Positions 1-8,632 of a stretch of DNA of 64,000 nt are shown one piece after another. Origin of the DNA: Chloracidobacterium sp. (GTDB taxonomy: Bacteria > Acidobacteriota > Blastocatellia > Chloracidobacteriales > Chloracidobacteriaceae); assembly GCA_025057975.1 (NCBI GenBank), contig JANWUV010000004.1, positions 1-64,000 on the forward strand, written 5' to 3'. A model generated the notes under the pieces. It did not search any database. It saw only the letters and a program-made list of their open reading frames with translations, and had not been told where the DNA came from. Made by a program: the position numbers and the translations under genes. Each line of letters starts with the position of its first letter. Within the stretch, counting starts at the first letter, position 1.

Positions 1-240
1 AGGATCAAGCTTACCCGCCCGACGCCTGCTACCGCATCGGGCAGGGAACAGGCAGGATAGACAGACAGCACACACCTCTCGCGTGGAGCTATGGTTCAGT
101 TTGTCCGTTCGTGATGTGTCTTGAGACGAAGCGCAGCGTCGAGCGTCCGCAGGTTGTCTTTGATCGCTACGCCGGAAAAACCTGCGCTACACACAGGCTG
201 GAAAAGGAAAGTGGGAAGCGGCGACGCTCTTCTGTTCTTT
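1..240. other. Gene-free left edge
   Basis: I see no supportable gene, tRNA or clear terminator here. The stretch lies downstream of the AraC-type gene, which ends at 241 on the minus strand. The only open frames are short, lack family resemblance and are shadows of that gene's complementary strand. Confidence 0.5.
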
Positions 241-996
241 TTACTGTAGGGCGGAGTTTGTTCGGTACTCGGTTGCACAACACCCCGTGTAGCGCTTGAA
301 CGCCCGCGAAAAATAATCGCTGTCCGCAAAACCCACCCGCAACGCTATCTCCTTGACCGTACTCGTGTTGGATGCCATCAACAACTGCTTCGCCGCCTCC
401 AGCCGCGTCTGCTGCAACAACTGCCGAAACCGTACCCCCGCATGCCGATTCAACAACCGCGACAACTGCCCCGCCGACAAGTTCAGCCGCGCCGCCACCG
501 CCCGCAAGTTCAGCTTCGGATCGGCATAGTGCGCCGCCACCACCTTCATCACCCGATCCATCAAAAACGCCTCCGCCGGCGGCTCTAACTCCGCCGTCAG
601 CGGCAACGGAAACAGCTTCCGCAATCCCTGCGCCGCCACCCACACCTCATCAGGCGACGATGCGCTCAGCATAAAGTCCGCCGACACGGTATTTCGCACT
701 TCCAACGGCGCTCCGCCGCCCCCAAACTCGTGCGCCCGCCGCAGGAACACCAGACACGCCGCCGGTGCCACCCGCCGCAACTCGTTCACAATCCGCCGCC
801 GAATCGGGAACAGCGACACGCCGACAATGATGATCTGATACTTGCCCAACTCGGAAAGTCGCATGCCGGCTTCCTCAAGCGTATACGTCGCCGTCACCGG
901 CAGCCCATACTTCTCCACCGCTTTCGCCGCGTGGTTGAGTTCATCAATGACGGCGACACGGTATGCCGGCATTTGCCCATTCGTATAGGTCGTCAT
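241..996 (-). CDS. AraC-family transcriptional regulator
   Basis: A 251-residue protein. The C-terminal ~100 residues (about 147-246) form an AraC-type double helix-turn-helix: the stretch from LNLRAVAARLNLS to VKEIALRVGFADSDYFSRAF has the second-helix signature of the family. Residues ~10-125 look like a receiver-like alpha/beta fold (alternating hydrophobic strands such as YQIIIVGVSLF), but a clear phospho-acceptor Asp in the usual place is not obvious, so it may be an atypical receiver. The start is supported by a GGGGGG-rich ribosome site directly before the ATG. It faces no obvious target; the next gene downstream is beyond the window edge. Assignment to AraC is firm; the ligand or target is unknown. 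Confidence 0.85.
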   Translation of the reverse strand: MTTYTNGQMPAYRVAVIDELNHAAKAVEKYGLPVTATYTLEEAGMRLSELGKYQIIIVGVSLFPIRRRIVNELRRVAPAACLVFLRRAHEFGGGGAPLEVRNTVSADFMLSASSPDEVWVAAQGLRKLFPLPLTAELEPPAEAFLMDRVMKVVAAHYADPKLNLRAVAARLNLSAGQLSRLLNRHAGVRFRQLLQQTRLEAAKQLLMASNTSTVKEIALRVGFADSDYFSRAFKRYTGCCATEYRTNSALQ

Positions 997-1195
997 AACC
1001 CCCCTAAGGTGCTGCGCCTACTTCTGAGATCCCGATCCTTTCCTCAGCGGGAAGCCGGTTCACCGGTAAGCTGGAAAAACCCAACGACACTGGTGATGGT
1101 ACTCGATTCCAGTCGCCGGAGCAAGAAATTTCTGTGCCAAAGAACGAAATCAATTTTCGGGTGTCGTCTTCCGGTTGAACGACTCGCCCACGCGC

Positions 1196-3175
1196 TCACC
1201 GCGCAAAAGCCCGGTAGCGTCCCAGCGCCATCAACGGGAAATAGTGCCGGTAGAAGTGGTAGTTCATGTAGAAGTGATTTGGAAAACCCGTCCCGGTAAA
1301 CTGCGGTTCCGTCCAGCCACCGTCATCATTCTGGTGGGTGACAAGGTACTCGACGCCGCGTCGGACACAGTCGGATTTACCTTCGCCGCCGGCCATGAGC
1401 CCCATTAGCGCCCAAGCGGTCTGCGACGGCGTACTCTCACCGACGCCCATCAGCTTCCGGTCACCGTAGCTGGCGCAGGTCTCGCCCCACCCGCCGTCTT
1501 CATTCTGGCAAGAGTTGAGCCACTGCGTGCCGCGCATGATGAACGCTTCGCGCGGGTTCAAACCTAGCGCCGTTAGGCCGCAGATGACCATGTGCGTGCC
1601 GTAGATGTAATTGACGCCCCACCGTCCCCACCAGCAGCCTTCCGGCTCTTGCTTGCTCTTGATGAAGGCGACCGCACGCTCAATCTTCTCACGCGGTGCG
1701 GCGTAGCCAGTCACGCCAAGCATCTCCAGGATGTGTCCCGTCAAATCCGCCGTCGGCGGGTCAATCATGGCCTTGAGGTCGCCGTAAGGGATTTCGTTGA
1801 GAATCTCCAGATCATTGTCCACATCGAACGCGCCCCACCCGCCGTTTTTGCTCTGCATGGAGAGCGTCCACTCAATCGCTAGCTCGATGCGCCGCCGCTT
1901 TTCAGCTTCGTCCGGCAGCTTCAGCCGATGAAGCGCCATCGTCACCACAGCCGTGTCGTCTACATCGGGAAAGAAATCGTTCCAGAACTCAAACGCCCAA
2001 CCGCCGGCTGGGCCGGTCTTGTTTTTGAAGCGCCAGTCACCGTCGCGCAGGATTTGCTTGGAAAGCAGCCATTCCCCGGCTTTGACCAACGCCGGGTGGT
2101 CGTTCGGGAGGCCCGAATCCAGCAACGCCAAAATGGTCAGGCCCGTATCCCAGACGGGCGATACGCAGGGCTGTGTGTGAAATTCGTCCTCGGTCTCAAT
2201 ACAGAACCGTTCGACTGCCTCAATACCCTTCCGCATCACTGGGTGGTCGGGCGCGTAGCCACGACAGTACAGCCCCAGCAGTGAGTTGAGCATCGCTGGG
2301 ATAATGCCGCCCCAGTCGCCGCTTTCGTCCTGATGCTCAAGCGTCCAGCGTTCAGCCAGCGCCAGCGCTTCGGCTTTGCGCGGTGAAAAATCCAAGCGCT
2401 CCATCAGCTTGAGAACTTTGTCCAGACCGATGAACACACCACCGAGCGACCACATCCCGTCGGGATTAGGTAGCGCAAGGTCAGCGGCAGCGCGACCTTC
2501 GACGTACAACTCGTCCACGTCCCCGCCGGGAACCGTCGTGACCGGCTTTTTGTCGTAGACCAGTAGGAGCGGCACGGTAGAGCTGCGCGCCCAGCTGGCC
2601 AGTTCATAGATGGTGAACGGAAACCAGTCCGGCAGCAGCATGATCCATGGCGGGAGCGCCGGGCAGCCCTCCCACGGAAACGCGCCAAACAGCGCCAAAT
2701 GAATCTTGGTGAAGACGCGCGCTTTTGTAACGCCGCCGCGCGCCAGAATAAACGCCCGCGCCCGCACCATATGCGGCGCGTCAGGCGGGTCGCCCAGCAA
2801 TTTGAGCGCGAAATAGGCTTCAATGCTGGTGGAAAGCTCGCCGCCGTCGCCGTAGTAGAGTTCCCAGCCGCCGTGGTCGCGCTGCTGACGACGCAAATAC
2901 GTTCGGATTTTCGCCAACTGCCGCGTGCGGGTCTTGTCCGTGCCGAGGATTTTGTGAAGAAAGACGTATTCCGCTGTCAGCGTCACATTCGCTTCAAGCT
3001 CCGCCCACCAGTAACCTTCAGGGTACTGTTTCGAGAGCAAGTAGTCTTGGGCGCGGGCGATGGCAGCGTTGACGGCGGCGGCTGAGGCCGGAGCCGCTGG
3101 ACGAACGGTGCGCAGCGCAGGCGCGATGGGCGATTCGACAACGGGTTGAACAAAGCGAGGCGCAAATCCGGTCAT
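1196..3175 (-). CDS. shc: Squalene-hopene cyclase
   Basis: Cyclises squalene to hopene, the first committed step of hopanoid membrane lipids; it is a monotopic membrane enzyme. The 659-residue length is normal for the family. The catalytic DxDD motif is present as DVDDTA at residues 404-409, and several QW repeats (for example QDESGDWGG near 282-290, QNEDGGWGE, QNDDGGWTE near the C-terminus) are visible along the protein. The start has an AAAGGA ribosome site about 8 nt upstream. The gene diverges from ispH across a 226-bp spacer; IspH makes the isoprenoid precursors from which squalene derives, so the pairing is metabolically sensible. No squalene synthase gene is in the window. Confidence 0.97.
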   Translation of the reverse strand: MTGFAPRFVQPVVESPIAPALRTVRPAAPASAAAVNAAIARAQDYLLSKQYPEGYWWAELEANVTLTAEYVFLHKILGTDKTRTRQLAKIRTYLRRQQRDHGGWELYYGDGGELSTSIEAYFALKLLGDPPDAPHMVRARAFILARGGVTKARVFTKIHLALFGAFPWEGCPALPPWIMLLPDWFPFTIYELASWARSSTVPLLLVYDKKPVTTVPGGDVDELYVEGRAAADLALPNPDGMWSLGGVFIGLDKVLKLMERLDFSPRKAEALALAERWTLEHQDESGDWGGIIPAMLNSLLGLYCRGYAPDHPVMRKGIEAVERFCIETEDEFHTQPCVSPVWDTGLTILALLDSGLPNDHPALVKAGEWLLSKQILRDGDWRFKNKTGPAGGWAFEFWNDFFPDVDDTAVVTMALHRLKLPDEAEKRRRIELAIEWTLSMQSKNGGWGAFDVDNDLEILNEIPYGDLKAMIDPPTADLTGHILEMLGVTGYAAPREKIERAVAFIKSKQEPEGCWWGRWGVNYIYGTHMVICGLTALGLNPREAFIMRGTQWLNSCQNEDGGWGETCASYGDRKLMGVGESTPSQTAWALMGLMAGGEGKSDCVRRGVEYLVTHQNDDGGWTEPQFTGTGFPNHFYMNYHFYRHYFPLMALGRYRAFAR

Positions 3176-3401
3176 GTGGACGTTTTCCTTTAGGTTTTAG
3201 GCAAAGCTGATGGATTTTTGAGCGACGGTGAACCGTCGTTGCGAAGCCGCGAACTCTACACGAAAAACGGCGACTGCGCCTACCACACAAGGCTTGGCGA
3301 GGCCGTCCCAAGGAACGCATGGGCTTGGCGCGAAACAACGGCGCAGTGTAAGCTCGCGGTAAGGTCGTTGGTTTCACTTTTCCCGGATTAGGTGCTTCTC
3401 A
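3176..3401. promoter_or_regulatory. Divergent shc/ispH intergenic region
   Basis: This 226-bp spacer must hold promoters for shc (minus) and ispH (plus). It contains a small perfect hairpin, CGACGG-TGAA-CCGTCG, at 3223-3238 next to a TTTTT run. I cannot assign convincing -35/-10 boxes. Confidence 0.35.
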
Positions 3402-4601
3402 ATGGCGACGGCAAATGACGCAGCGACGGGGACCGCGCTCCGACAACATCCTTCCCGCAGTGGTTTTGGTTTGCGCGCCGAAGTTCACGACAACATCAAA
3501 AACGACTTCGACAGCCCGCTGGTGCAACGCATCAAGGCCGCCGGCGGGACACATCGCGTTGGACGGCTGACCTTTCGGCTCGCTCAGGAGTTTGGTTTTT
3601 GCTACGGCGTGGATCACGCGCTGGACTTGGCTTATGAAACGCACGTTCGGTTTCCCAACCGGCGCATCTATCTGACGGGCGAAATTATTCACAACCCGAC
3701 GGTCAACGAGCAGTTGGCCAAGATGGGCTATTGTTTCCTGCAGCCGGGCGATGAAGTCACCGCCGACGACATTGTGTTGATTCCGGCTTTCGGCGCGCCG
3801 ACCCACGAACTGGAACGCCTCAAAAACATCGGCTGTTTACTGGTGGATACGACGTGTGGCTCAGTCGTCCACGTCTGGAAACGGGTGGAAAAATACGCCC
3901 GCGAAGGTTTTACGGCGATCATTCACGGCAAGTACGATCACGAGGAAACCAAGGCGACGCGCTCCCGAACGACGCTGTACGAAGGCGGGAAGTTTTTGGT
4001 CATCCGTGATCGTGCTCAGGCGCAGGATGTGTGTGACTACATTGAAGGGCGCGGCGATCGCGCGGCGTTTTTGGCGAAGTACGCGCCGGTGGCGACGCCG
4101 GGGTTTGACCCCGACCGCGACTTGGAGCGCGTCGGTCTGGCCAATCAGACGACGATGCTTTCGAGCGAGTCGCTGGAAATCGCCGAGATGATTCGGCAGG
4201 CGATGCTGCGGCGTTACGGAGCCGAAGAACTCAAAGCCCGCTTCCGGTCGTTCGACACGATATGCAGCGCCACACAGGAGCGTCAGGACGCCATTCTCAA
4301 GCTGATTGAGGAGCCGCTGGATTTGGTCATCGTCGTCGGCGGCTACAACAGCAGCAATACGGAGCACCTGTGCGAAATCGCCTCGGAACGCTGGCCGACC
4401 TATCACATCAACGCGCCGGAGTGTTTGGTTTCATCCCGTGAGATTCGGCACAAGCCCGCTTTCAGCAAGCACGAGACGACTTCGTGGGATTGGCTGCCGG
4501 CCGGCGAAGTCACCATCGGCATTACCGCCGGTGCGTCAACGCCGAACAAAGTGGTCGGCGACTGCATCGAGCGCATTGCCCGTTTGGCGGGCGCGGCGTA
4601 G
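3402..4601 (+). CDS. ispH: 4-hydroxy-3-methylbut-2-enyl diphosphate reductase (IspH)
   Basis: Last enzyme of the MEP pathway: a 4Fe-4S protein that reduces HMBPP to IPP and DMAPP. The three cluster-ligand cysteines are visible at C67 (FGFCYGVDHAL), C152 (DTTCGSV) and C288 (DTICSATQERQ), each in its usual context. At 399 residues it is the long form seen in cyanobacteria and plastids rather than the ~310-residue enterobacterial form; the extra length is an N-terminal leader of ~55 residues and an insert before the third cysteine. The desaturase gene follows 14 bp downstream and is probably co-transcribed. As an Fe-S enzyme it depends on the SUF genes found a few kb away. Confidence 0.96.
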   Translation: MATANDAATGTALRQHPSRSGFGLRAEVHDNIKNDFDSPLVQRIKAAGGTHRVGRLTFRLAQEFGFCYGVDHALDLAYETHVRFPNRRIYLTGEIIHNPTVNEQLAKMGYCFLQPGDEVTADDIVLIPAFGAPTHELERLKNIGCLLVDTTCGSVVHVWKRVEKYAREGFTAIIHGKYDHEETKATRSRTTLYEGGKFLVIRDRAQAQDVCDYIEGRGDRAAFLAKYAPVATPGFDPDRDLERVGLANQTTMLSSESLEIAEMIRQAMLRRYGAEELKARFRSFDTICSATQERQDAILKLIEEPLDLVIVVGGYNSSNTEHLCEIASERWPTYHINAPECLVSSREIRHKPAFSKHETTSWDWLPAGEVTIGITAGASTPNKVVGDCIERIARLAGAA

Positions 4602-4615
4602 TGAGGGACGGTGCT

Positions 4616-5635
4616 ATGCTCGGCGGCGTCGGACAACAGGGCGAGGAATTTCGGCAGACGGTTAAGCATCCGCTGCTGTCGCCGGCGGTCGTCAAGCGGC
4701 TCTCTGTACTGTCGCCGTGGCGGGCGACAGCTTCGTTGGCGCTGGATTGGGGCGTCATTCTCGGTCTGGTCACGACGACGCTGTGGGTCAATCATCCCGC
4801 TCTGTGGTGCCTCGCGCCCTTTGGGATCGCCGCCGCGCAGCATGGTTTGGCGATTCTGGCGCACCAAGCGGCGCACTACCGCATGTTCCAGACGCGGTGG
4901 CTCAACGACGCGGTTGGGATGCTCTGCGCCGCGCCGCTGGGCGTTTCGATGCACACCTACCGCATCCTGCACCGCATCCACCACAACCACCTCTACACGC
5001 CGGCCGACCCGGACATGGCGCTGATGGCCGGTTATCCGCGTGGACGGTGGAAACTGGCGAAAAAGTTCATCAAAGACCTGTTGGGTGTCACGGCTGTCAA
5101 GAACTACCTGTACTTCTTCGGCAAGCCGCTGCGGAAAGCGACGCCGGACGGACCAGCTGTGCATATGTCCATGGTGGACGATACTTCGGAGGCGCTGCGG
5201 CGGGCGGCGCGCGCCGACCAGCGCCTTGTTGTCATTCTGCACATAGTTCTGCTTGGCGCGGCGGTCGCCACTGGTTGGTGGCCGACGTACTTCGTCCTGT
5301 GGCTACTACCGCTGGTGACGTTGCTTCAGTTTGTGCTGCGGCTGCGGGCGCTATGCGAGCATGGAGCGGTGACGGACACCTCGACGCCGCTGCGCGCGGC
5401 GCGGACGAATCTCGTGCCGTGGTACGTTCGCGTCTGGCTCTTCCCACACCAAATGCACTACCACATTGAGCATCACCTGTATCCGAGCATCCCGCACTAT
5501 CGGCTGCCGGAATGCCATGCGGCGCTGCGTGACATCGGCGCGCTTGACGACGCTGAAGTATCGGCGTCGCTGCGCGCAACGTGGCGCAAGTTTTTTGCCC
5601 CTGCTGCGCCGACGGCGACCAAGACGATGGCATAG
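4616..5635 (+). CDS. Fatty acid desaturase, membrane-bound
   Basis: A 339-residue integral-membrane di-iron desaturase. The three histidine boxes are clear: HQAAH at residues 83-87, HRIHH at 119-123 and HIEHH near residue 285. Hydrophobic segments before box 1 and between boxes 2 and 3 (VVILHIVLLGAAVATGWW, FVLWLLPLVTLLQFVL) fit the four-helix topology. The ATG at 4616 is chosen because the frame upstream overlaps ispH and looks non-coding; a GTGAGGG ribosome site precedes it. It likely introduces a double bond into lipid acyl chains, or acts on a carotenoid or sterol-like substrate; the sequence alone does not fix the substrate or position. Probably co-transcribed with ispH. Confidence 0.88.
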   Translation: MLGGVGQQGEEFRQTVKHPLLSPAVVKRLSVLSPWRATASLALDWGVILGLVTTTLWVNHPALWCLAPFGIAAAQHGLAILAHQAAHYRMFQTRWLNDAVGMLCAAPLGVSMHTYRILHRIHHNHLYTPADPDMALMAGYPRGRWKLAKKFIKDLLGVTAVKNYLYFFGKPLRKATPDGPAVHMSMVDDTSEALRRAARADQRLVVILHIVLLGAAVATGWWPTYFVLWLLPLVTLLQFVLRLRALCEHGAVTDTSTPLRAARTNLVPWYVRVWLFPHQMHYHIEHHLYPSIPHYRLPECHAALRDIGALDDAEVSASLRATWRKFFAPAAPTATKTMA

Positions 5636-5785
5636 TCATAACTCACGGCTTTGCCCCCTAGCGCGCAGCGGTATCCGGTCGGAAACGGCGTCAAGTGTTT
5701 AGCGTGCGGCGGCGTTCCCTTCGGAGACATCACGCCCACGCCATCGTCCGACGTTTTCACCAGTCTTCAGAGAGACCGCCCAAGT

Positions 5786-7348
5786 TCACTTCCTGCCTCC
5801 GGTTGACTTTCGAAAACCGCCGGCGAGAAACGCGGCGGCGACCTCGCGCGGCGTCCGCTTTTCGCCGTCCACGGCGTCGTTCAAACGCCGCATCGTGTCC
5901 GTGTCAATCACGCCGTCCAGCGCGCGAACGGCCTCCGCCAATTCCGGCGTCGCCTCCCACGCCGCCCGCCGAACAACGTACACCGCTTGGTAGGGCGGGA
6001 AATACCGACGGTCGTCTTCCAACGCGACCAAATCGAGCGCAGCGATCAAACCGTCGGTGGCGTTGCCGGCGATGATGTCGAGTTCACCCGCCGCCAGCGC
6101 CCGGTACGTCAGCGACAACTCCATTTCACGCGGCGTCTCGAAACGAAAACCATAGGCCGCACAAAATCCGGCGTAGCCGTCCGCCCGCGACATGAAATCC
6201 TGTCCAAAACCGGCTCGCCACCGGAGCGGCGCACGCGCCGCGTCGGAAATCGTCCGCAGGCTGTACTGCATCGCCGTTTGCCGCCGAACCAGAATGGCGA
6301 AGTCGTTCCGAAAACCAAGCGGCGGCCCGACGACCAAACCAAAGCGCGCTGCGTAGTCGCGCCGCACGCCTGCGTACACCGCCTGCGGATCGGTCAGCGG
6401 GCGTTCCCCCAGAATGGCCGTCCACGCCGTTCCAGTGTATTCGGGATACACGTCAATCGCGCCGGCCAACAACGACTCATGCGCCAAGTGGCCGCCCAAC
6501 TCGAAGCGCCGCTCAACGGCGACGCCCTGCGCTTCAAGCCGCTGCGCCAAAATCTCCGCCAGAATGACCGACTCGGTGAAATCCTTCGACCCAACCACAA
6601 CTGGGCGACGACTAACTTTGGCGACCGGTGAAGCGGCGCGGTAGCTCCACGCGACCGGTAAAAAAATCAACGCCAGTCCCGCTGCGGCTGCCAAACGTCT
6701 TGACGTTTGCGGCGCCGCCGGTGGCGGCGGTCGCCGCTCGAACGCGGCAAAGACGGCGTCCGCCAAAAGCGCCAGCAGCGCCGCCAAAACGCCGCCGGTG
6801 ACAAGCAGCCGATTGTCGTTCTGTCGCAACCCGCGAAAGATGAACGCGCCGAGACCGCCCGCACCGACGGCGGCCGCAATCGTCGCCGTTCCGACGGCGA
6901 GCGTGACGGCTGTTCGTACGCCGGCCAAGATGACGTTCGCCGCCAACGGCAACTCAACGTAGCGCAACCGTTGCCAACCGGTCAGTCCCAGCGCCTCGGC
7001 CGCCTCCCGCACGCTCGGCTCCACACCCAAGATACCGGTCGCCGTGTTGCGTACGATGGGCAGCAGCGCGTAGAGCGTCAGCGCCACGATCGCCGTTCGC
7101 GCGCCGATGCCGCCCAGCCACGGCAGCGGCAACAGCAGTCCGAACAGCGCCAGACTCGGCACGGTCTGCACAATGTTGACGACCATGAACACCGCGTTGC
7201 GCAGCTGCGGCCGCCGCGCCGCCGCAATCCCCAGCGGGACGCCGATCATGACCGCCAACACCGTCGCCGCAACGACCAACCACACGTGCTCACGCCACGC
7301 GACAAGCAGGCCTGTTCGGTTGTCAACGATGAAATCCCACCACGTCAT
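5786..7348 (-). CDS. ABC permease fused to substrate-binding domain (OpuB/OpuC or EgtU type)
   Basis: A 520-residue fusion. Residues ~1-215 are a BPD-type permease with several membrane helices and an EAA loop (VREAAEALGLTGWQRLRYVELPLA region). After a linker, residues ~245-520 form a type II periplasmic binding domain of the glycine-betaine/choline family, beginning VVVGSKDFTES and including GGHLAHESLLAGAIDVYPEYTG. The fused permease-binding-protein architecture is that of EgtU (ergothioneine) and some choline/betaine importers; aromatic-cage residues would be needed to separate these. The ATG overlaps the stop of the ATPase gene (TGATG); a GTG one codon upstream is an alternative start. It forms a complete importer with the preceding ATPase. 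Confidence 0.85.
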   Translation of the reverse strand: MTWWDFIVDNRTGLLVAWREHVWLVVAATVLAVMIGVPLGIAAARRPQLRNAVFMVVNIVQTVPSLALFGLLLPLPWLGGIGARTAIVALTLYALLPIVRNTATGILGVEPSVREAAEALGLTGWQRLRYVELPLAANVILAGVRTAVTLAVGTATIAAAVGAGGLGAFIFRGLRQNDNRLLVTGGVLAALLALLADAVFAAFERRPPPPAAPQTSRRLAAAAGLALIFLPVAWSYRAASPVAKVSRRPVVVGSKDFTESVILAEILAQRLEAQGVAVERRFELGGHLAHESLLAGAIDVYPEYTGTAWTAILGERPLTDPQAVYAGVRRDYAARFGLVVGPPLGFRNDFAILVRRQTAMQYSLRTISDAARAPLRWRAGFGQDFMSRADGYAGFCAAYGFRFETPREMELSLTYRALAAGELDIIAGNATDGLIAALDLVALEDDRRYFPPYQAVYVVRRAAWEATPELAEAVRALDGVIDTDTMRRLNDAVDGEKRTPREVAAAFLAGGFRKSTGGRK

Positions 7349-8136
7349 CACCGGCCGGCCGCCCGTACGTACGCCTGCACTTCCGGTACGTCAAGCTGCG
7401 GGAAATCGCCCGGCGTCGCGTCGGCGACAAGTTTTCCTTCCGCCAACAGGCAAATCCGCGTTCCGATCCGCAAGGCTTCCTGGAGGTCATGCGTCACAAA
7501 CAGGACGGTTTTGTTCAACGTGCGCGCTAAGTCCGCAAACTCCTGTTGCAACCGCGCCCGCACGACCGGATCAAGCGCGCCGAACGGTTCATCCAGCAGC
7601 AATAGCTCCGGATCAAGCGCCAACGCCCGCGCCACACCGACGCGCTGCCGTTCACCGCCTGATAGTTCCGCCGGGAAACGCTGCGCGTAGGCCGCCGGGT
7701 CAAGTCCGACCAATTCCAGCAACGCCGCCACCCGCGCTTGGCGCTCCGCCGCCGGACGCCCTTCCAATTCGAGCAGCAGGCCGACGTTGCGCGCGACGGT
7801 GCAATGCGGAAACAAGCCGGCGTCCTGCATTACGTAGCCAATGCGTCGCCGCAGCTGAATCAGATCCCATGCGGCCGTTGGCCGACCTGCAACCCACACT
7901 TCCCCAGCCGTTGGTTCAAGGAGGCGGTTGACAAGCTTGAGCAGTGAAGTTTTCCCACTCCCCGACGCGCCTAGCAACATGACGATTTCACCCCGGCTAA
8001 TCGTGAGACTCACGCCTCTAAGAACGCTGGTTTGTCCGCGCGTTAGGTGAACCTGGCGCATTTCGACCGGGGCTGGTTCAATCTCCGGCATCGCGGCGCG
8101 CGTGTTCTTGTTGGTGCTTGGCGCTTGGTGCGCCAC
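7348..8136 (-). CDS. ABC transporter ATP-binding protein (osmoprotectant/ergothioneine type)
   Basis: A 262-residue nucleotide-binding subunit. Walker A is GASGSGKT at ~56-63, the signature LSGGERQRV begins at ~158, Walker B is LLLLDEPFGALDP at ~178-190, and a switch His lies in LFVTHDLQEA. It lacks the C-terminal CBS pair found in full OpuCA proteins, so regulation by ionic strength through CBS domains is not expected. The start is a GTG; an ATG at 8091 (MPEIEPAPVEM) is an alternative, since the first ~15 residues are not family-like and the ribosome site is weak. The gene begins 33 bp after sufU on the same strand, so it may belong to the SUF transcript. Confidence 0.88.
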   Translation of the reverse strand: MAHQAPSTNKNTRAAMPEIEPAPVEMRQVHLTRGQTSVLRGVSLTISRGEIVMLLGASGSGKTSLLKLVNRLLEPTAGEVWVAGRPTAAWDLIQLRRRIGYVMQDAGLFPHCTVARNVGLLLELEGRPAAERQARVAALLELVGLDPAAYAQRFPAELSGGERQRVGVARALALDPELLLLDEPFGALDPVVRARLQQEFADLARTLNKTVLFVTHDLQEALRIGTRICLLAEGKLVADATPGDFPQLDVPEVQAYVRAAGR

Positions 8137-8169
8137 CGGTCCGTCATCTCACGGCGGCTTCGAAAGGCG

Positions 8170-8619
8170 CTATTCAGTCGAAGCGACGCCCTTGTTTTCC
8201 AGCGCGTTGCGCAGCGCGTGCCACGGCAGGCTAGCGCACTTGACGCGCACCGGGTAGTGACTGACGTTCTCAAACATTGTCAGCTTGCCAAGATGGTGTT
8301 CCTCGCGCGCTGGGTCGAGTTCACCCTTGACCAGCCGGTGAAACTCGTCGAAGAGCTGCTCTGCCTCAGCGCGTTTCTTGCCCTTCACGCTGGTGGTCAT
8401 CATCGAGGCCGACGCCATGCAAATCGCGCACCCGCTCCCCTGAAACGCCACATCCTCCAACGTTTCGTCGTCGCCGACCTTCACGTACACCGTCACCCGG
8501 TCGCCGCAGAGCGGGTTCGCGCCCTCACACTTGTAGTCGGCGTTTTCAATCGGCCGAAAGTTCTTCGGGTGCTTGCTGAGGTAAATAATCTGTTCGCCGT
8601 AAAGACTCTTGTTGCTCAT
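8170..8619 (-). CDS. sufU: SufU-type Fe-S assembly sulfur-transfer protein
   Basis: A 149-residue SufU/NifU-N family protein, which receives sulfur from SufS and passes it to the SufBCD scaffold. The zinc-site residues are in place: C38 and D40 (NPLCGD), C64 (GSGCAIC) and C128 (VKCASLPW). The typical SufU insertion between the second and third cysteine regions (KGKKRAEAEQLFDEFH) is present, separating it from IscU. The start at 8619 (MSNKSLYGEQ) is chosen by homology; the longer open frame overlaps sufS. It lies 13 bp after sufS. Confidence 0.93.
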   Translation of the reverse strand: MSNKSLYGEQIIYLSKHPKNFRPIENADYKCEGANPLCGDRVTVYVKVGDDETLEDVAFQGSGCAICMASASMMTTSVKGKKRAEAEQLFDEFHRLVKGELDPAREEHHLGKLTMFENVSHYPVRVKCASLPWHALRNALENKGVASTE

Positions 8620-8632
8620 GGCTGGTTGACGC

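Noticed and set aside
6707-7690. Long 327-codon frame on the plus strand
   Set aside because: It is the antisense shadow of the fused permease/binding-protein gene; Arg/Gln-rich composition, no motifs.
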